A stretch of DNA of 64,000 bases from Spiractinospora alimapuensis (GCF_018437505.1 NZ_CP072467.1:372001-436000), one strand, 5' to 3'. Shown: positions 1 to 8,900, numbered from the stretch's first letter. Program-made: numbers and translations. The notes: a model not told the origin generated them from the sequence alone.

Positions 1-280
1 GTTCGGCGGCGATCGCGTAGGCCACGGCGGACTCGAACCCCTCGCCGTTCTCCGGGTCGTCGTCCACGAACCACGGCGGGTACGCCGGGGTGCTCGTACC
101 GACGGTCAGCGTGCCCTCCTCCAGCGTCTCCATGCTGTCGGGCGTGCACTCCAGCGCGGACCCGTCCGCGGCGCTGTCGGCGTCGTCCTCGGCCGGAGCA
201 CAGGCCGTGACAGCGAGGACGCCGACAAGGGACAAGGGCACCGCCACACGGCGGACAGGCAAGGAGATCACACGACTCAC
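1..280 (-). CDS. ABC transporter solute-binding lipoprotein, N-terminal part (partial)
   Basis: The gene runs off the left edge; only about 93 N-terminal residues are visible. From the GTG at 280 the product opens with two arginines and a hydrophobic stretch, then a lipobox ending V-T-A-C (Cys27), so it should be exported and lipid-anchored. After a short acidic linker comes LTVGTSTPAYPPWFVDD, the usual first strand of amino-acid-type periplasmic binding proteins (SBP_bac_3), followed by E-GFESAVAYAIA. It would bind a polar amino acid or similar solute outside the membrane and deliver it to a permease that lies beyond the window. A second GTG at 271 is possible. A -10-like TTATGAT on the reverse strand lies near 345-351. 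The substrate cannot be told from this fragment. Confidence 0.8.
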   Translation of the reverse strand, partial: MSRVISLPVRRVAVPLSLVGVLAVTACAPAEDDADSAADGSALECTPDSMETLEEGTLTVGTSTPAYPPWFVDDDPENGEGFESAVAYAIAAE

Positions 281-577
281 CGACAACTCTCGACTGTTCG
301 GGGGAGGACCGCGCCCGCACGACGGATCGGTCCGGATTCGCCTCATCATAAGTGGATGATCTCCATCCGCACCGTTCGCCCCAGATCACCCACACGCGTT
401 CGGCGACTGCTCCGCCCCGCGTTCCGGGCCCCACCAGCACCGTGATCGCCCGATGTCGCCCACGGAGCGGCCTTTACGCACCGATGACCTAATTCACACG
501 TGTCGGGCGCCGCGGGGGCCCGCTCCGGTACGAGACGCTAGAGCCATGGCATCCCAGCGAATTCCCAGGAACCGCCC
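281..577. other. Intergenic region between divergent lipoprotein and DMT genes
   Basis: About 297 bp with no convincing gene. It should hold the promoters of both flanking genes. A reverse-strand TTATGAT near 345-351 is a plausible -10 for the lipoprotein. A TAGAGC at 539-544 is a weak -10 for the permease gene. No repeat or strong palindrome was seen. Confidence 0.5.
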
Positions 578-1477
578 GTGACGGACCTGTGGATCGCGGT
601 CCTGCTCTCGATCGTCGCCGGAGTCTGCTACGCCGGGGGAGCGGTGGGGCAACGCCGCGTCGCCGAACGACTGGGCACGCCCCTCACCCCCCGAATCGTA
701 CTCACGGTCCTCATCCGCGACCGCCTGTGGTGGTCCGCGCTCCTCATGAACTCCGCCGGCGCGATCCTCCACGTCGTCGCCCTCGCCTACGGCACCCTCG
801 TCGTCGTGCAACCCCTGGGACTGCTCTCCCTGGTGTTCGCTCTCCCGTGGTCCGCACGCCTCGCCGCGCGTCAGGTGAGCCCCCGCGAATGGCGCGGCGC
901 GGCCCTCACCGTCTTCGCCCTCACCGTGCTCCTCGTGGTCGCGATGGACACCGACGGCACCACAGCACTCGACCACCGCGGCACCATCACCGTCGCCGTC
1001 GCGACCCTCACCGTCGTCTACTCCGCGGCACTCCTGGGACGCGTGCTCACCGCCGCCGTGCGCGCGCCGCTCCTCGCCGTCGCCGCCGGCACCTCCTATG
1101 GAGTCTCCTCCGCGCTCACCAAAGCGCTCGTGGACTCCGTCACCGCCGACGGCCTCACCGGCCTGCTCCACCCGGCGTTGCCCGGCATCGCCGTCCTCGC
1201 CCTCACCGGAGTCCTGCTCTCCCAGGCCGCCTACCGTGGCGTCACCGTCGGAGCCCCACTGTCCATCATGACCGTCACCAACCCCATAGCCGCCGTCACC
1301 GTCGGACTCACCGTCATGGGGGAGTCCTACATGGCCGGAGTCTGGGGGATCGGCGTCGCCCTCGTCGCCGCCCTCGTGGCGATCCGCGGCATCACCCTGC
1401 TCACGGTCACCGTCCCCGACACGACGCGCGTAGGCGGCACCGACGCGACAACCGTCGCGATCCGCCGCACCGCCTGA
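578..1477 (+). CDS. DMT (EamA-like) family membrane permease
   Basis: 299 residues, almost entirely hydrophobic, with about nine or ten predicted membrane helices starting at residue 4. The first helix carries the small-residue pattern AGVCYAGGAVGQRR common in drug/metabolite-type permeases of actinomycetes, and the second half repeats the first in the usual DMT manner (second unit from about residue 160). The protein should sit in the cytoplasmic membrane and move a small metabolite; the substrate is unknown. The GTG start at 578 is supported by an AGGAA ribosome site at 567-571. It is convergent with the TetR gene that follows, so it probably forms its own transcription unit. Confidence 0.8.
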   Translation: MTDLWIAVLLSIVAGVCYAGGAVGQRRVAERLGTPLTPRIVLTVLIRDRLWWSALLMNSAGAILHVVALAYGTLVVVQPLGLLSLVFALPWSARLAARQVSPREWRGAALTVFALTVLLVVAMDTDGTTALDHRGTITVAVATLTVVYSAALLGRVLTAAVRAPLLAVAAGTSYGVSSALTKALVDSVTADGLTGLLHPALPGIAVLALTGVLLSQAAYRGVTVGAPLSIMTVTNPIAAVTVGLTVMGESYMAGVWGIGVALVAALVAIRGITLLTVTVPDTTRVGGTDATTVAIRRTA

Positions 1478-1488
1478 TCACGCGGACG

Positions 1489-2100
1489 TCACGACGCGGG
1501 CGTGATCCCACCCTCCACACAACGAATCACGGCCTCCGCCACCCCGTGGCGCGGAAGCGTCCCCTCGTTCGCGGCGCCCACCCCGGCGTAGATCAGCGAC
1601 CACACCGCGCTGATGATCCACCCATCGGCCAGGTCCGACGCGAACTCCCCGGACGCCTTGCCCCGCGCGACCAACTGCTCGAAGCGCCGGTCGAAGTCGT
1701 CCTCCTCCTCGTCGTCCTGGGAGAAGTCGTAGGTGGAGTCCGTACTCGTCGCCTCCCCGAACAGGAAGCTGATCTTCTCACCCTCACCGATCATGCCGTG
1801 GATGAGTCGGCGCAGCGCCTCCCGCGCGGTTCCCTGCTCCATGGCGGCGTCCACCGACGCCTGGTCGATCGCGGTGTAGGCGTCCAGGACCAACGCCTCG
1901 ACCAACCGCGCGCGGTCGGGAAAGTACCGATGCAGCGTCGTGCGTCCCACCCCGGCCGCGCGCGCGACGTCGGCGAGCGTCGCGGTGCGGTCCCGTGCCC
2001 ACACCGACGCCGCGGCGTCGAGTATCGCGCGACGAGTCCGCGCGCGTGCTCCCGTGACTTCGGCGTCTGGCCTGGTAGGGCTGCTCACCCGCATGACCAT
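1489..2100 (-). CDS. TetR/AcrR family transcriptional regulator
   Basis: About 203 residues. The N-terminal DNA-binding domain is clear: an ILDAA helix followed by LADVARAAGVGRTTLHRYF, the TetR helix-turn-helix. The C-terminal ligand domain is acidic in the middle (DDEEEDDFD near residue 140) and shows no close family signature. The ATG at 2100 (MVMRVSS) or the ATG at 2094 are the likely starts; an upstream ATG at 2124 would overlap promoter DNA. The gene is divergent from the PH-domain operon, and a 24-bp palindrome lies between them at 2139-2162. A repressor role on itself and on that operon is the simplest reading. The inducer is unknown. Confidence 0.85.
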   Translation of the reverse strand: MVMRVSSPTRPDAEVTGARARTRRAILDAAASVWARDRTATLADVARAAGVGRTTLHRYFPDRARLVEALVLDAYTAIDQASVDAAMEQGTAREALRRLIHGMIGEGEKISFLFGEATSTDSTYDFSQDDEEEDDFDRRFEQLVARGKASGEFASDLADGWIISAVWSLIYAGVGAANEGTLPRHGVAEAVIRCVEGGITPAS

Positions 2101-2126
2101 AGCTGCCCACGCCACCAGAATCAAAC

Positions 2127-2162
2127 TTGCGCGAGCCTAAACGGAACGCGTATGTTCCATTT
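2127..2162. promoter_or_regulatory. Divergent promoter region with TetR-type palindromic operator
   Basis: At 2139-2162 the DNA reads AAACGGAAC-GCGTAT-GTTCCATTT, an inverted repeat with 8 of 9 matching arm bases. On the forward strand TTGCGC (2127-2132) and TATGTT (2151-2156) with an 18-bp spacer form a plausible promoter for the PH-domain operon, and the palindrome covers its -10. On the reverse strand TAGGCT (2138-2133) is a plausible -10 for the tetR gene. One bound dimer could therefore block both directions. Confidence 0.6.
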
Positions 2163-2235
2163 GGGGCAACAAGAGACCCAAAGAAGGTCGTGTGCCCACC
2201 ACGAACACCCATCCCCAACCAGGAGCGAACCCACC

Positions 2236-2727
2236 ATGACCCCACCCCGGCTCCGCGCCCCCCACCACCGGGTCCAACGCCGCGCCATCGCCTGGTGGGC
2301 CGCCCGCGCCCTCACCCTCGTCGTTCTCATCGCCACAGCCCTCGGCGCCGCCCACCTCTGGTGGGAACCCATCCGCCCCTGGACCACACCCCTCCTCAGC
2401 GCCACCCTCGCCCTCGGCGCCCTCTACACCGCCGTCATGCCCTTGTGGCGCTACTCCGTCCACCGCTGGGAGGCCACCGACAACGCCGTCTACCACCGCT
2501 CCGGCTGGTGGGTCCGCGAATGGCGCGCCGCCCCCATCTCCCGCATCCAAACCGTCGACACCGTCCGCGGCCCCTACGCCCAACTCCTCGGCCTCGCCAC
2601 CCTCGCCGTCACCACCGCCTCCGCCCACGGCGCCATCAACATCGTCGGACTCGACAAGAGGACCGCCGCCGAGGCCGCCGAACGCCTCACCGAGATCACG
2701 CAACAAACCCCCGGAGACCAGACGTGA
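2236..2727 (+). CDS. Bacterial PH domain membrane protein, YdbS-like (first of pair)
   Basis: 163 residues from ATG 2236, with an AGGAG ribosome site at 2221. Two membrane helices (about residues 19-37 and 45-63) are followed by a bacterial PH domain (bPH_2) marked by RYSVHRWEATDNAVYHRSGW, then ISRIQTVDTVRGP-QLLGLATLAV. This is the architecture of the small YdbS-type protein that normally stands next to a larger YdbT-type partner. The GTG of the next gene overlaps this stop codon (GTGA at 2724-2727), so the two are translationally coupled. In firmicutes the YdbS/YdbT pair is linked to resistance to some antimicrobial compounds; the exact molecular role is unknown and is not inferable here. 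Regulation by the divergent TetR is likely. Confidence 0.82.
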   Translation: MTPPRLRAPHHRVQRRAIAWWAARALTLVVLIATALGAAHLWWEPIRPWTTPLLSATLALGALYTAVMPLWRYSVHRWEATDNAVYHRSGWWVREWRAAPISRIQTVDTVRGPYAQLLGLATLAVTTASAHGAINIVGLDKRTAAEAAERLTEITQQTPGDQT

Positions 2728-4274
2728 CCACGACGACCATCACCCAGACCGAACCCACCTGGCACCGACTCGACCCCAAGGTCATCATCGTCGACGTCGT
2801 CCGCGTCATCCTCTCCCTCACACCCGCCGCCGTCGCCTTCCTCCTCCTCGACATCGAGATCACCCTCTACTCCGTCGGCCCCGTCGTCGCCATTGCCGGC
2901 TGGGGACTCCTCAGCTCCACCCACGACGTCATCCGCTGGCTCACCACCCGCTACCGCGTCACCGATGACTACGTCGAACGCCGCACCGGACTCGTCCTAC
3001 GCCGGTACCGCTCCATCCGCCGTGACCGCATCCGCAGCGTCGACGCCGACGCCCTCCTGCGCCACCGCCTCGCCGGACTCCGCCGTGTCACCATCGGCGC
3101 CGGACAACAGAACACCGCCTTCGAGGCCGCCCTCGACCTCGACGCGGTCTCCACCCACGCCGCCACCCAACTCCGCCACGAGCTCCTCGGAGCCGACGCT
3201 CCCGTCAGCGACACACCCCACGACGACACCGCCCCGAGCGGCCACACCGACACGCCCCAGAACGTCCTCGCCGACATCCGCTACCGCTGGATCGTCTTCA
3301 ACCTGTTCAACGTCTGGGCCTACTTCTCCGCGATCGGCATCCTCTTCGCGGTCTACGCCCTGGCCTTCACCTTCGGCGTCAACCTCTGGACCGTCACGCG
3401 CGACGCCCTGGACTGGAACGCCCTCGGCTGGGGCTGGGGCACCCTGCTCGTCCTCGCCGCCACCGGAGCCGTCGGCGTCCTCGGCCTCGCCTTCAGCTTC
3501 GTGTCCACCTACTGGAACTTCCGCCTCACCCGAACGCGGACGGGGGAGAGGGCGGTCATCCGCACCACCCAGGGACTGTTTCGCACCCGCGAGATCAACC
3601 GCGCCGAGCACCGCCTACGCGGCGTGCAGATCTCCGAGCCCGTCCTGTGGCGCTGGATGGGCATAGCCGACACCACCGTCATCACCACGGGACTGTCCAT
3701 CTTCACCGAGGCCGCGACGATCCTGCCCCGAGGCCCCATGAGCACGGCCCGGCCCGTCGCCCACGCCGTGCTCGACCACGAGATCGACCCGATGGGTGTC
3801 GCACTCCCACGCCACCCTCGGGCCGCTCTCACCCGCCGCCTGCTGTGGGCCCTCACCCTCACCGCCGCCACCGCGGCGATCACCGCCTGGCTCGGAGCGA
3901 CGACCTCCCTGAGCGCCACGGCGTGGATCTGGGTCACCGCCCTGCTCGGGCCGCTCAGTCTCCTCCTCGCGGTCGTCGCCTACCGCGCCCTCGGCCACGC
4001 CGTCGTCCACCGGTGGCTCGTGACTCGCAGTGGCATGGTCGCCCGCGCCACCTCGGTGTTGCGTCGCGACGCCATCAGTGGGGTGGCCCTGCGCCAATCC
4101 GTTCTCCAGCGGCGGCTCGGGCTGACCACCATGTCGGTGACCTGCGCGGCCGGCCTGGGCGTCTACGAGGCGCCGGACCTCGCCGAGGAGGACTCGGTGG
4201 GTGTCGCGCTCGCCGCCGCACCCTCGATCCTCGAGGAGTTCCTCGAACCACAACCAACGAAATCTACGATGTAA
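2724..4274 (+). CDS. Bacterial PH domain membrane protein with three PH domains, YdbT-like
   Basis: 516 residues from GTG 2724, sharing four bases with the stop of the upstream PH gene. Three bPH_2 units alternate with helix pairs: helices about 28-60 then PH at 75-150 (TTRYRVTDDYVERRTGLV, RYRSIRRDRIRSVD); helices about 195-275 then PH at 280-360; helices about 378-430 then PH at 435-505 (HRWLVTRSGMVARATSVLRR). This matches the large YdbT-type partner of the preceding small protein; both probably form a membrane complex. A decayed partial copy of residues 350-425 is found much further along the window at 55497-55712. Function beyond membrane association is not known. Confidence 0.85.
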   Translation: MTTTTITQTEPTWHRLDPKVIIVDVVRVILSLTPAAVAFLLLDIEITLYSVGPVVAIAGWGLLSSTHDVIRWLTTRYRVTDDYVERRTGLVLRRYRSIRRDRIRSVDADALLRHRLAGLRRVTIGAGQQNTAFEAALDLDAVSTHAATQLRHELLGADAPVSDTPHDDTAPSGHTDTPQNVLADIRYRWIVFNLFNVWAYFSAIGILFAVYALAFTFGVNLWTVTRDALDWNALGWGWGTLLVLAATGAVGVLGLAFSFVSTYWNFRLTRTRTGERAVIRTTQGLFRTREINRAEHRLRGVQISEPVLWRWMGIADTTVITTGLSIFTEAATILPRGPMSTARPVAHAVLDHEIDPMGVALPRHPRAALTRRLLWALTLTAATAAITAWLGATTSLSATAWIWVTALLGPLSLLLAVVAYRALGHAVVHRWLVTRSGMVARATSVLRRDAISGVALRQSVLQRRLGLTTMSVTCAAGLGVYEAPDLAEEDSVGVALAAAPSILEEFLEPQPTKSTM

Positions 4275-4549
4275 AGGTGGGGGAGTCGTAAACCCAGACG
4301 TGTCGCTGTCCGTCACCACTCCAGGCGAAGAAAAATGGAGCGGCTACGCCGCCCTCATCTACCAGGGCCGACCGTCCAGGGCGCGGACAGGCCCGGGGGA
4401 GAGGCCCGCACGATGACCTAGGCTCTGTGGTGACGCGGGCGCCGAGAGTACAGACCGCGTTCTCTTTGCCTGCGCCGCGTACGGACGGACCGCCACGGGC
4501 GCCGGCTCTCGTGCCGCGGACGTTGTCGGTGAATGCGTGGAGGTGAGTC

Positions 4550-6277
4550 GTGGACCCGCTGGAGAGCGGAGATCCCACGAGGATCGGACGGTATCGGCTG
4601 CTGGGTCGGCTGGGTGCCGGCGGTATGGGTCAGGTCTTCTTCGGACGATCCACCGCCGGACGCGCCGTCGCGGTCAAGCGGATCCACCCGCACTTCGCCA
4701 CCGACCCGTCGTTCCGCGAGCGATTCGACCGCGAGGTGACGTCCGCGCGCCAGGTGAGTGGCGCGTTCACCGCCCCGGTCATCGACGCTGACCCCCAGGC
4801 CGATTTCCCGTGGCTCGTGACCTCCTACGTGCCGTCACTACCCCTGGACTCCGCCGTGCAGCGCTTCGGGCCGCTGCCCGAGCACACCCTGCGTGTCCTG
4901 GCCGCCGGACTGGCCGAGGCCCTCAACGAGATCCACCGCTGCGGCATCATCCACCGCGACCTCAAACCGGGCAACGTCCTGCTCGCCGAGGACGGTCCCC
5001 GCGTCATCGACTTCGGAATCGCGCGCGCGACCGAGGGCGGCAACGCGACGCAGGCCGTCATCGGGACGCCGGGCTTCATGTCCCCGGAACAGATCAACGG
5101 CCGTGACCTCACCCCGGCGAGCGACATCTTCACGTTCGGCGCCGTCCTGGCCTACGCCGCCTCGGGCACCGGACCGTTCGGCGAGGGGGCGATGCCCACG
5201 GTCGCGTTCCGCATCATGCAGCACGAGGCGGACCTCTCGGCGTTGCCGGCGTCACTACGGAACATGGTGGCGGCGTGTCTGGCCAAGGACGAGGGCCAGC
5301 GGCCCCAGCCGGGGCGGCTGCTGGACGCGCTGGGGGACACCGCGGCCGGAGGGCCGTGGCTTCCGCCGGGTATGGCCACCGCGGTGAGCGAGCAGTCGCA
5401 CCGGGCGACGGCGATGCTGTCGGCGGGCGCGGGGATGACCCAGGGCGGGATGACCCAGGGCGACGCGCAGGCGACGTCGGTCATGGGGGTGGGCCAGGAC
5501 CCACAACGGACCGGGATCCTGCCGCAGGACGCCGCCGCACCGCCGGCCGGGTCGACGCAGGTGATGCCGGGGACGGGGCAGCAGGGACCCGAGATGCCAC
5601 CGCCGAGTGCCTCCGCCACCGCGGTGTTCCCCGGGCAGGGGGCACAGGCCGGGCAGGGGACTCAGGCGGGGCGGTTCGAGCCGCCTCGTGCGGACCGGAC
5701 CGCTGTTTTCGGGGGTGATCAGCCGGCCCCGGGACAGCAGGGTCAGCCTGGGCAGCCCGGGGGGCCGGAGGACTCCTATGGAGCGTTGTATCGGGGCGCG
5801 GCTGCGCCTGCCGTGGATCCGCGGCAGGCGCAGCGGGAGCAGGAGGAAGAGCGGCGTCGTGAGGCTGAGCGGCGGGCGCATGAGGAGCGGCTGCGGGTCG
5901 AGCGGGATGCGGCGGAGCGCGCCAAACGGCAGGCACGGCGGGCGAAGGCGCCGAGTGTGTGGCGGTTCTTCCTGCAGCTCCCGTTGTTGCTGATTCCGTT
6001 CGTGCAGATCCCGCTCGGGATCGGCGCCGCGTATGGGTGGCAGTGGTTCACGGCGTCGGAGTTCTATTGGAGCACGCCCTGGTACTACAGCCCGGACGTG
6101 CTGTCGTTGGATGGGTTCCTGTTCGCCCTGTTCCTGGGTTATTTCATTTTCAACAATCTCATTGGGTTGGATTGGCTGCTGCGCTCACTGCGGGCACGCT
6201 TCGTTGTCGGCATGGTGATCGCGGCGGTGATCTTCGTCGGAACGAACGTGGGGTTGTCGTACTTCGGGTTCTTCTGA
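4550..6277 (+). CDS. Membrane-anchored Ser/Thr protein kinase (Hanks type)
   Basis: 575 residues. The N-terminal 265 residues form a complete kinase: glycine loop LGAGGMG (21-27), lysine VAVKRI (K43), catalytic HRDLKPGN (D137), DFG (D154) and the GTPGFMSPE activation segment end. A low-complexity Gln/Gly/Pro linker follows, with an exact 15-bp tandem repeat encoding GMTQG twice (about 5433-5462). Then comes a highly charged coiled coil (about 425-468, EEERRREAERRAHEERLR) and three or so membrane helices to the end, so the kinase faces the cytoplasm with a C-terminal membrane anchor and no extracellular sensor such as PASTA. GTG 4550 is preceded by GGAGG at 4539-4543. A TAGGCT -10 lies at 4418-4423. 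The position behind the PH-domain operon may be coincidence. Confidence 0.92.
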   Translation: MDPLESGDPTRIGRYRLLGRLGAGGMGQVFFGRSTAGRAVAVKRIHPHFATDPSFRERFDREVTSARQVSGAFTAPVIDADPQADFPWLVTSYVPSLPLDSAVQRFGPLPEHTLRVLAAGLAEALNEIHRCGIIHRDLKPGNVLLAEDGPRVIDFGIARATEGGNATQAVIGTPGFMSPEQINGRDLTPASDIFTFGAVLAYAASGTGPFGEGAMPTVAFRIMQHEADLSALPASLRNMVAACLAKDEGQRPQPGRLLDALGDTAAGGPWLPPGMATAVSEQSHRATAMLSAGAGMTQGGMTQGDAQATSVMGVGQDPQRTGILPQDAAAPPAGSTQVMPGTGQQGPEMPPPSASATAVFPGQGAQAGQGTQAGRFEPPRADRTAVFGGDQPAPGQQGQPGQPGGPEDSYGALYRGAAAPAVDPRQAQREQEEERRREAERRAHEERLRVERDAAERAKRQARRAKAPSVWRFFLQLPLLLIPFVQIPLGIGAAYGWQWFTASEFYWSTPWYYSPDVLSLDGFLFALFLGYFIFNNLIGLDWLLRSLRARFVVGMVIAAVIFVGTNVGLSYFGFF

Positions 6278-6562
6278 GGTCGGGAGGCTCGACGGCGAGG
6301 GGTGTTTGTGCAGGTCAAACGCCTCAAATCCTTCCGTCGATAATTGACATTATGTCAAGCTGAGGGGATTTGGGGGAAGTTTTACCGTCTGCGGGTTTGC
6401 GGCGCGCCTTCGGTCTTGCCCGCGTGAGGAGCCTTCTCCTGATTCGCGCTGGAGTCGCTCGGGTCGACGTCTCGTCGCCGCGACGGACCTCCGCAAGTGA
6501 CTTTGTGTGCTGCAATAGGCGCATTGGGTGACTTGCTGGTGGTCACACTGTGTTGTCGGAGT
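6278..6562. other. Convergent intergenic region with perfect orphan palindrome
   Basis: This 285-bp gap lies between two genes that converge, so no promoter is expected, yet TTGACAT-T-ATGTCAA at 6344-6358 is a perfect 15-bp palindrome of operator type. The local base composition (TAATTGACATTATG) is markedly AT-richer than its surroundings. No reading frame here resembles a known protein. The palindrome could also act as a weak stem-loop. Confidence 0.5.
6301..6323 (+). terminator. Hairpin after kinase gene
   Basis: GGTGTTTG (6301-6308) and CAAACGCC (6316-6323) pair over eight positions, one as a G-U wobble, with a 7-nt loop, 24 nt after the kinase stop codon. No strong T-run follows, which is usual for actinomycete terminators. 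Confidence 0.45.
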
Positions 6563-7459
6563 TCACCGAGTGAGACGTTCCCGCAGGGCGCGGATGTGTT
6601 CGGGCGTCGTGCGGCAGCACCCGCCGATGTGGGTCGCGCCGAGCCGCCGCCACTCCCCTGCCGCCGCGGCGAACCGCTCCGGTTCGGCTGTCCCGTGCCA
6701 GGTTCGGGTTCGGGGGGCCCAGGTCTCGCCGGAGTTGGGGTAGACGACCACGGGTGTCGTGGGCAGCACACGGGTGATGTGTTTGACCAGGTTCGGGACG
6801 TGGTGTGGGTCGGTGCAGTTGACGCCGACCGCGCGCAGGGTGGGCTGGTCGGCGAATCGGGCGAACGCGGTGACGGCGGTCGCGATCGAAGTTCCGTCGT
6901 TGATGTGCGTGTCGTCGCGGCAGGAGAAGCTGATCCAGGTAGGACGTTCGGGAGTGGTGTCCATGAGGCGGGCGAGGGCGAGCGCCTCCGGATAGCTGGG
7001 GATGGTTTCGCAGGCGAGGAGGTCGGCCGGGGTGTCGGCCAGGATCTGCCACCGGTCGTGGTGCCAGCGGGTCAGTTCGTCGGTGTCGAGGCCGTAGTCG
7101 CCGGTGTACTCCGATCCGTCGGCGAGGGCCGCCCCGTAGGGGCCGATGCTGGCGGCGACGAGTCCGCTCCCGTGGTCGTCGCGGGCCTGGCGGGCGAGGT
7201 CGACGCTTAGACGCAGCAGGTGCTCGGGCGGGTCGGTCGTGTGGGTCCGAAGGTTGTGGGGGGTGGCCTGGTAGGAGGCGGTGATGGCGACGTGGGCTCC
7301 GGCGCGGAAGTAGTCACGGTGCGTGCGGCGGATGAGGTCGGGGTCGGTGGTGAGGAGGCGCGCGGACCAGAGTTCGTCGTTGAGGTCGGCGCCGAGTGTC
7401 TCGAGGTGGGTGGCGAGGCCGCCGTCGAGGATGGTGGTGTGCGGTGCGGTGGTGGCCAT
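6563..7459 (-). CDS. mmuM: Homocysteine S-methyltransferase
   Basis: 298 residues from ATG 7459. The protein starts ILDGGLATHLE, the standard opening of the MmuM/BHMT TIM-barrel family. The zinc ligands are all present: Cys in GVNCTDP and the Cys pair in GGCCRTTP near the C-terminus. It transfers a methyl group from S-methylmethionine (or SAM) to homocysteine to make methionine in the cytoplasm. A longer frame starting at 7585 exists but adds a low-complexity Pro-rich leader, so the internal ATG is preferred. No neighbouring permease (MmuP) is present. It is a stand-alone gene, convergent with the kinase. Confidence 0.9.
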   Translation of the reverse strand: MATTAPHTTILDGGLATHLETLGADLNDELWSARLLTTDPDLIRRTHRDYFRAGAHVAITASYQATPHNLRTHTTDPPEHLLRLSVDLARQARDDHGSGLVAASIGPYGAALADGSEYTGDYGLDTDELTRWHHDRWQILADTPADLLACETIPSYPEALALARLMDTTPERPTWISFSCRDDTHINDGTSIATAVTAFARFADQPTLRAVGVNCTDPHHVPNLVKHITRVLPTTPVVVYPNSGETWAPRTRTWHGTAEPERFAAAAGEWRRLGATHIGGCCRTTPEHIRALRERLTR

Positions 7460-7597
7460 TCTTCGAGCGTAGGTGGGGTGTGGTGCCGGTTCGGCGATGG
7501 GGGGTGACGGGCGTGGGGTCTGCGGTGGGTGGCCGGATGCGGTCATTGATGGTGTTGGGCTTTCGTCGGGGTTGCGGCGGGACAAGTCTTTGGGGTT

Positions 7598-8860
7598 ATG
7601 GGGAGTGGCGTGAGCGTGCGACAGAGTGTGGTCGGTTCGGTTGTGGAGGGTGCGTCGGCGGCGCGGGACGCGGATCGGTTGGTGGGGATCGATATCGCGC
7701 GGGGTGTGGCGATCCTAGGCATGTTCGTGGTGCATGTGGGCCTGGGGTGGACGTTGGCCTCTGGGGAGAACGCGCTGTACGGGGTGGTGGCGGGGCGCGC
7801 GGCGGCGTTGTTCGCCGTGTTGGCCGGAGTGTCGATGGCGTTGCTGTCCGGGGGGTCGCGGCCGAAGCGGGGGGACGCGGAGCGTGGGGTGGCGTTGTGG
7901 CGGATCGTGCTGCGCGGGTTGCTGATCCTGCCGGTGGGCGTTGGCTTGGCGCTGTTGGGCACCGGGGTGTCGGTGATCTTGGCCTACTACGCGGTGTTCT
8001 TCGTGTTGGCGGTGGTGTTCCTGGCGGAGCGGTGGCGCGTGGTGGCGTTGACCGCGGTGGTGCTGGGTGTGGTGGGGCCGGTGGTGTCGTTCTTCGTGCG
8101 GCGCGCGGTGGAGGGTGAGGGGCCCGCGGCGTCGGTTGTGGGGGTGGTGAACGGGTTCGACCCGCTGGAGCGTGTCTCTGGTGAGGGTGTGGTGGACCTG
8201 TTGTTGACGGGGGCGTATCCGGCGTTGACGTGGTTGCCGTTCGTGTTGGTGGGGTTGGCGTTGGGGCGGCTGGATCTGTGGTCGACGCGGGTGCGGTGGT
8301 GGCTGGTTGGTGTGGGCGTGGGGGTTGCCACGGTCGCGTACGCGGTGTCGTGGTTCGTGTTGCGTCAGGGGGCGGTGCTGGAGCGGCTGGCGGCGAGCGA
8401 GAATCCGGAGACGGGGGCGGAGTTCGGTGCCGCGGGGGTCGCTCAGGCCCTGTACGAGGGGTTCTCGGGGACGGTGCCGGTGTCGGAGTGGATGTGGTTG
8501 TTGGTGGCGGCTCCGCACAGTGGGACGCCGTTCGAGGTGTTCGGCGCGGGTGGGATCGCGGTGGCGCTGTTGGGTGTGTGTTTGTTGGTGGGGCCCTACC
8601 TGCGTGGGGTGGGGTATCCGTTGGCCGCGGTGGGGGCGTGTGCGTTGACGGTGTACGTGGGCCACATCGTGGTGATTTGGGTCACGGACAACGGGTGGTT
8701 GTCGGGGACGCCGTTGTGGTGGGCGCAGGCGGAGGTCGCCTGGACGGTGCTGCTGGGGTCGCTGGTGTTCGCGACGGTGTGGCGGTTGTTGGTGGGGCGT
8801 GGGCCGTTGGAGGGGCCGTTGTCGGTGGCGTCGTCGTGGGCGGCGCGACGTATTCCGTGA
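7598..8860 (+). CDS. DUF418/DUF1624-type multi-spanning membrane protein
   Basis: 420 residues, about ten membrane helices. After a short cytoplasmic leader the motif DRLVGIDIARGVAILGMFVVHV marks the family that includes heparan-alpha-glucosaminide acetyltransferase-like (DUF1624) and DUF418 proteins; the latter name fits the C-terminal half (VGPYLRGVGYPLAAVGACALTVYVGH) best. Family members are thought to be acyl-transfer membrane enzymes, but no substrate has been shown for most of them. An alternative GTG start at 7610 follows a GGGGAG at 7601-7606. The gene is divergent from mmuM with a short, palindrome-free gap. Confidence 0.75.
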   Translation: MGSGVSVRQSVVGSVVEGASAARDADRLVGIDIARGVAILGMFVVHVGLGWTLASGENALYGVVAGRAAALFAVLAGVSMALLSGGSRPKRGDAERGVALWRIVLRGLLILPVGVGLALLGTGVSVILAYYAVFFVLAVVFLAERWRVVALTAVVLGVVGPVVSFFVRRAVEGEGPAASVVGVVNGFDPLERVSGEGVVDLLLTGAYPALTWLPFVLVGLALGRLDLWSTRVRWWLVGVGVGVATVAYAVSWFVLRQGAVLERLAASENPETGAEFGAAGVAQALYEGFSGTVPVSEWMWLLVAAPHSGTPFEVFGAGGIAVALLGVCLLVGPYLRGVGYPLAAVGACALTVYVGHIVVIWVTDNGWLSGTPLWWAQAEVAWTVLLGSLVFATVWRLLVGRGPLEGPLSVASSWAARRIP

Positions 8861-8894
8861 CGGTCGCGGTTGGGTCGGGGGCGGGGTGGGCTCG

Positions 8895-8900
8895 TAGTCT
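8895..8900 (+). promoter_or_regulatory. TAGTCT -10 box for exonuclease III gene, near-leaderless start
   Basis: TAGTCT sits 8 bases before the GTG start codon at 8909 and no ribosome site precedes that codon. A transcript starting at or just before the GTG is expected. Confidence 0.45.

Noticed and set aside
589-2235. Very long forward frame reading into the PH-domain gene
   Set aside because: It is the out-of-frame shadow of the DMT permease and the tetR region; the real gene starts at ATG 2236 with a ribosome site.
5430-5465. Tandem repeat in the kinase linker as a functional repeat array
   Set aside because: Only two copies of a 15-bp unit; ordinary low-complexity slippage.
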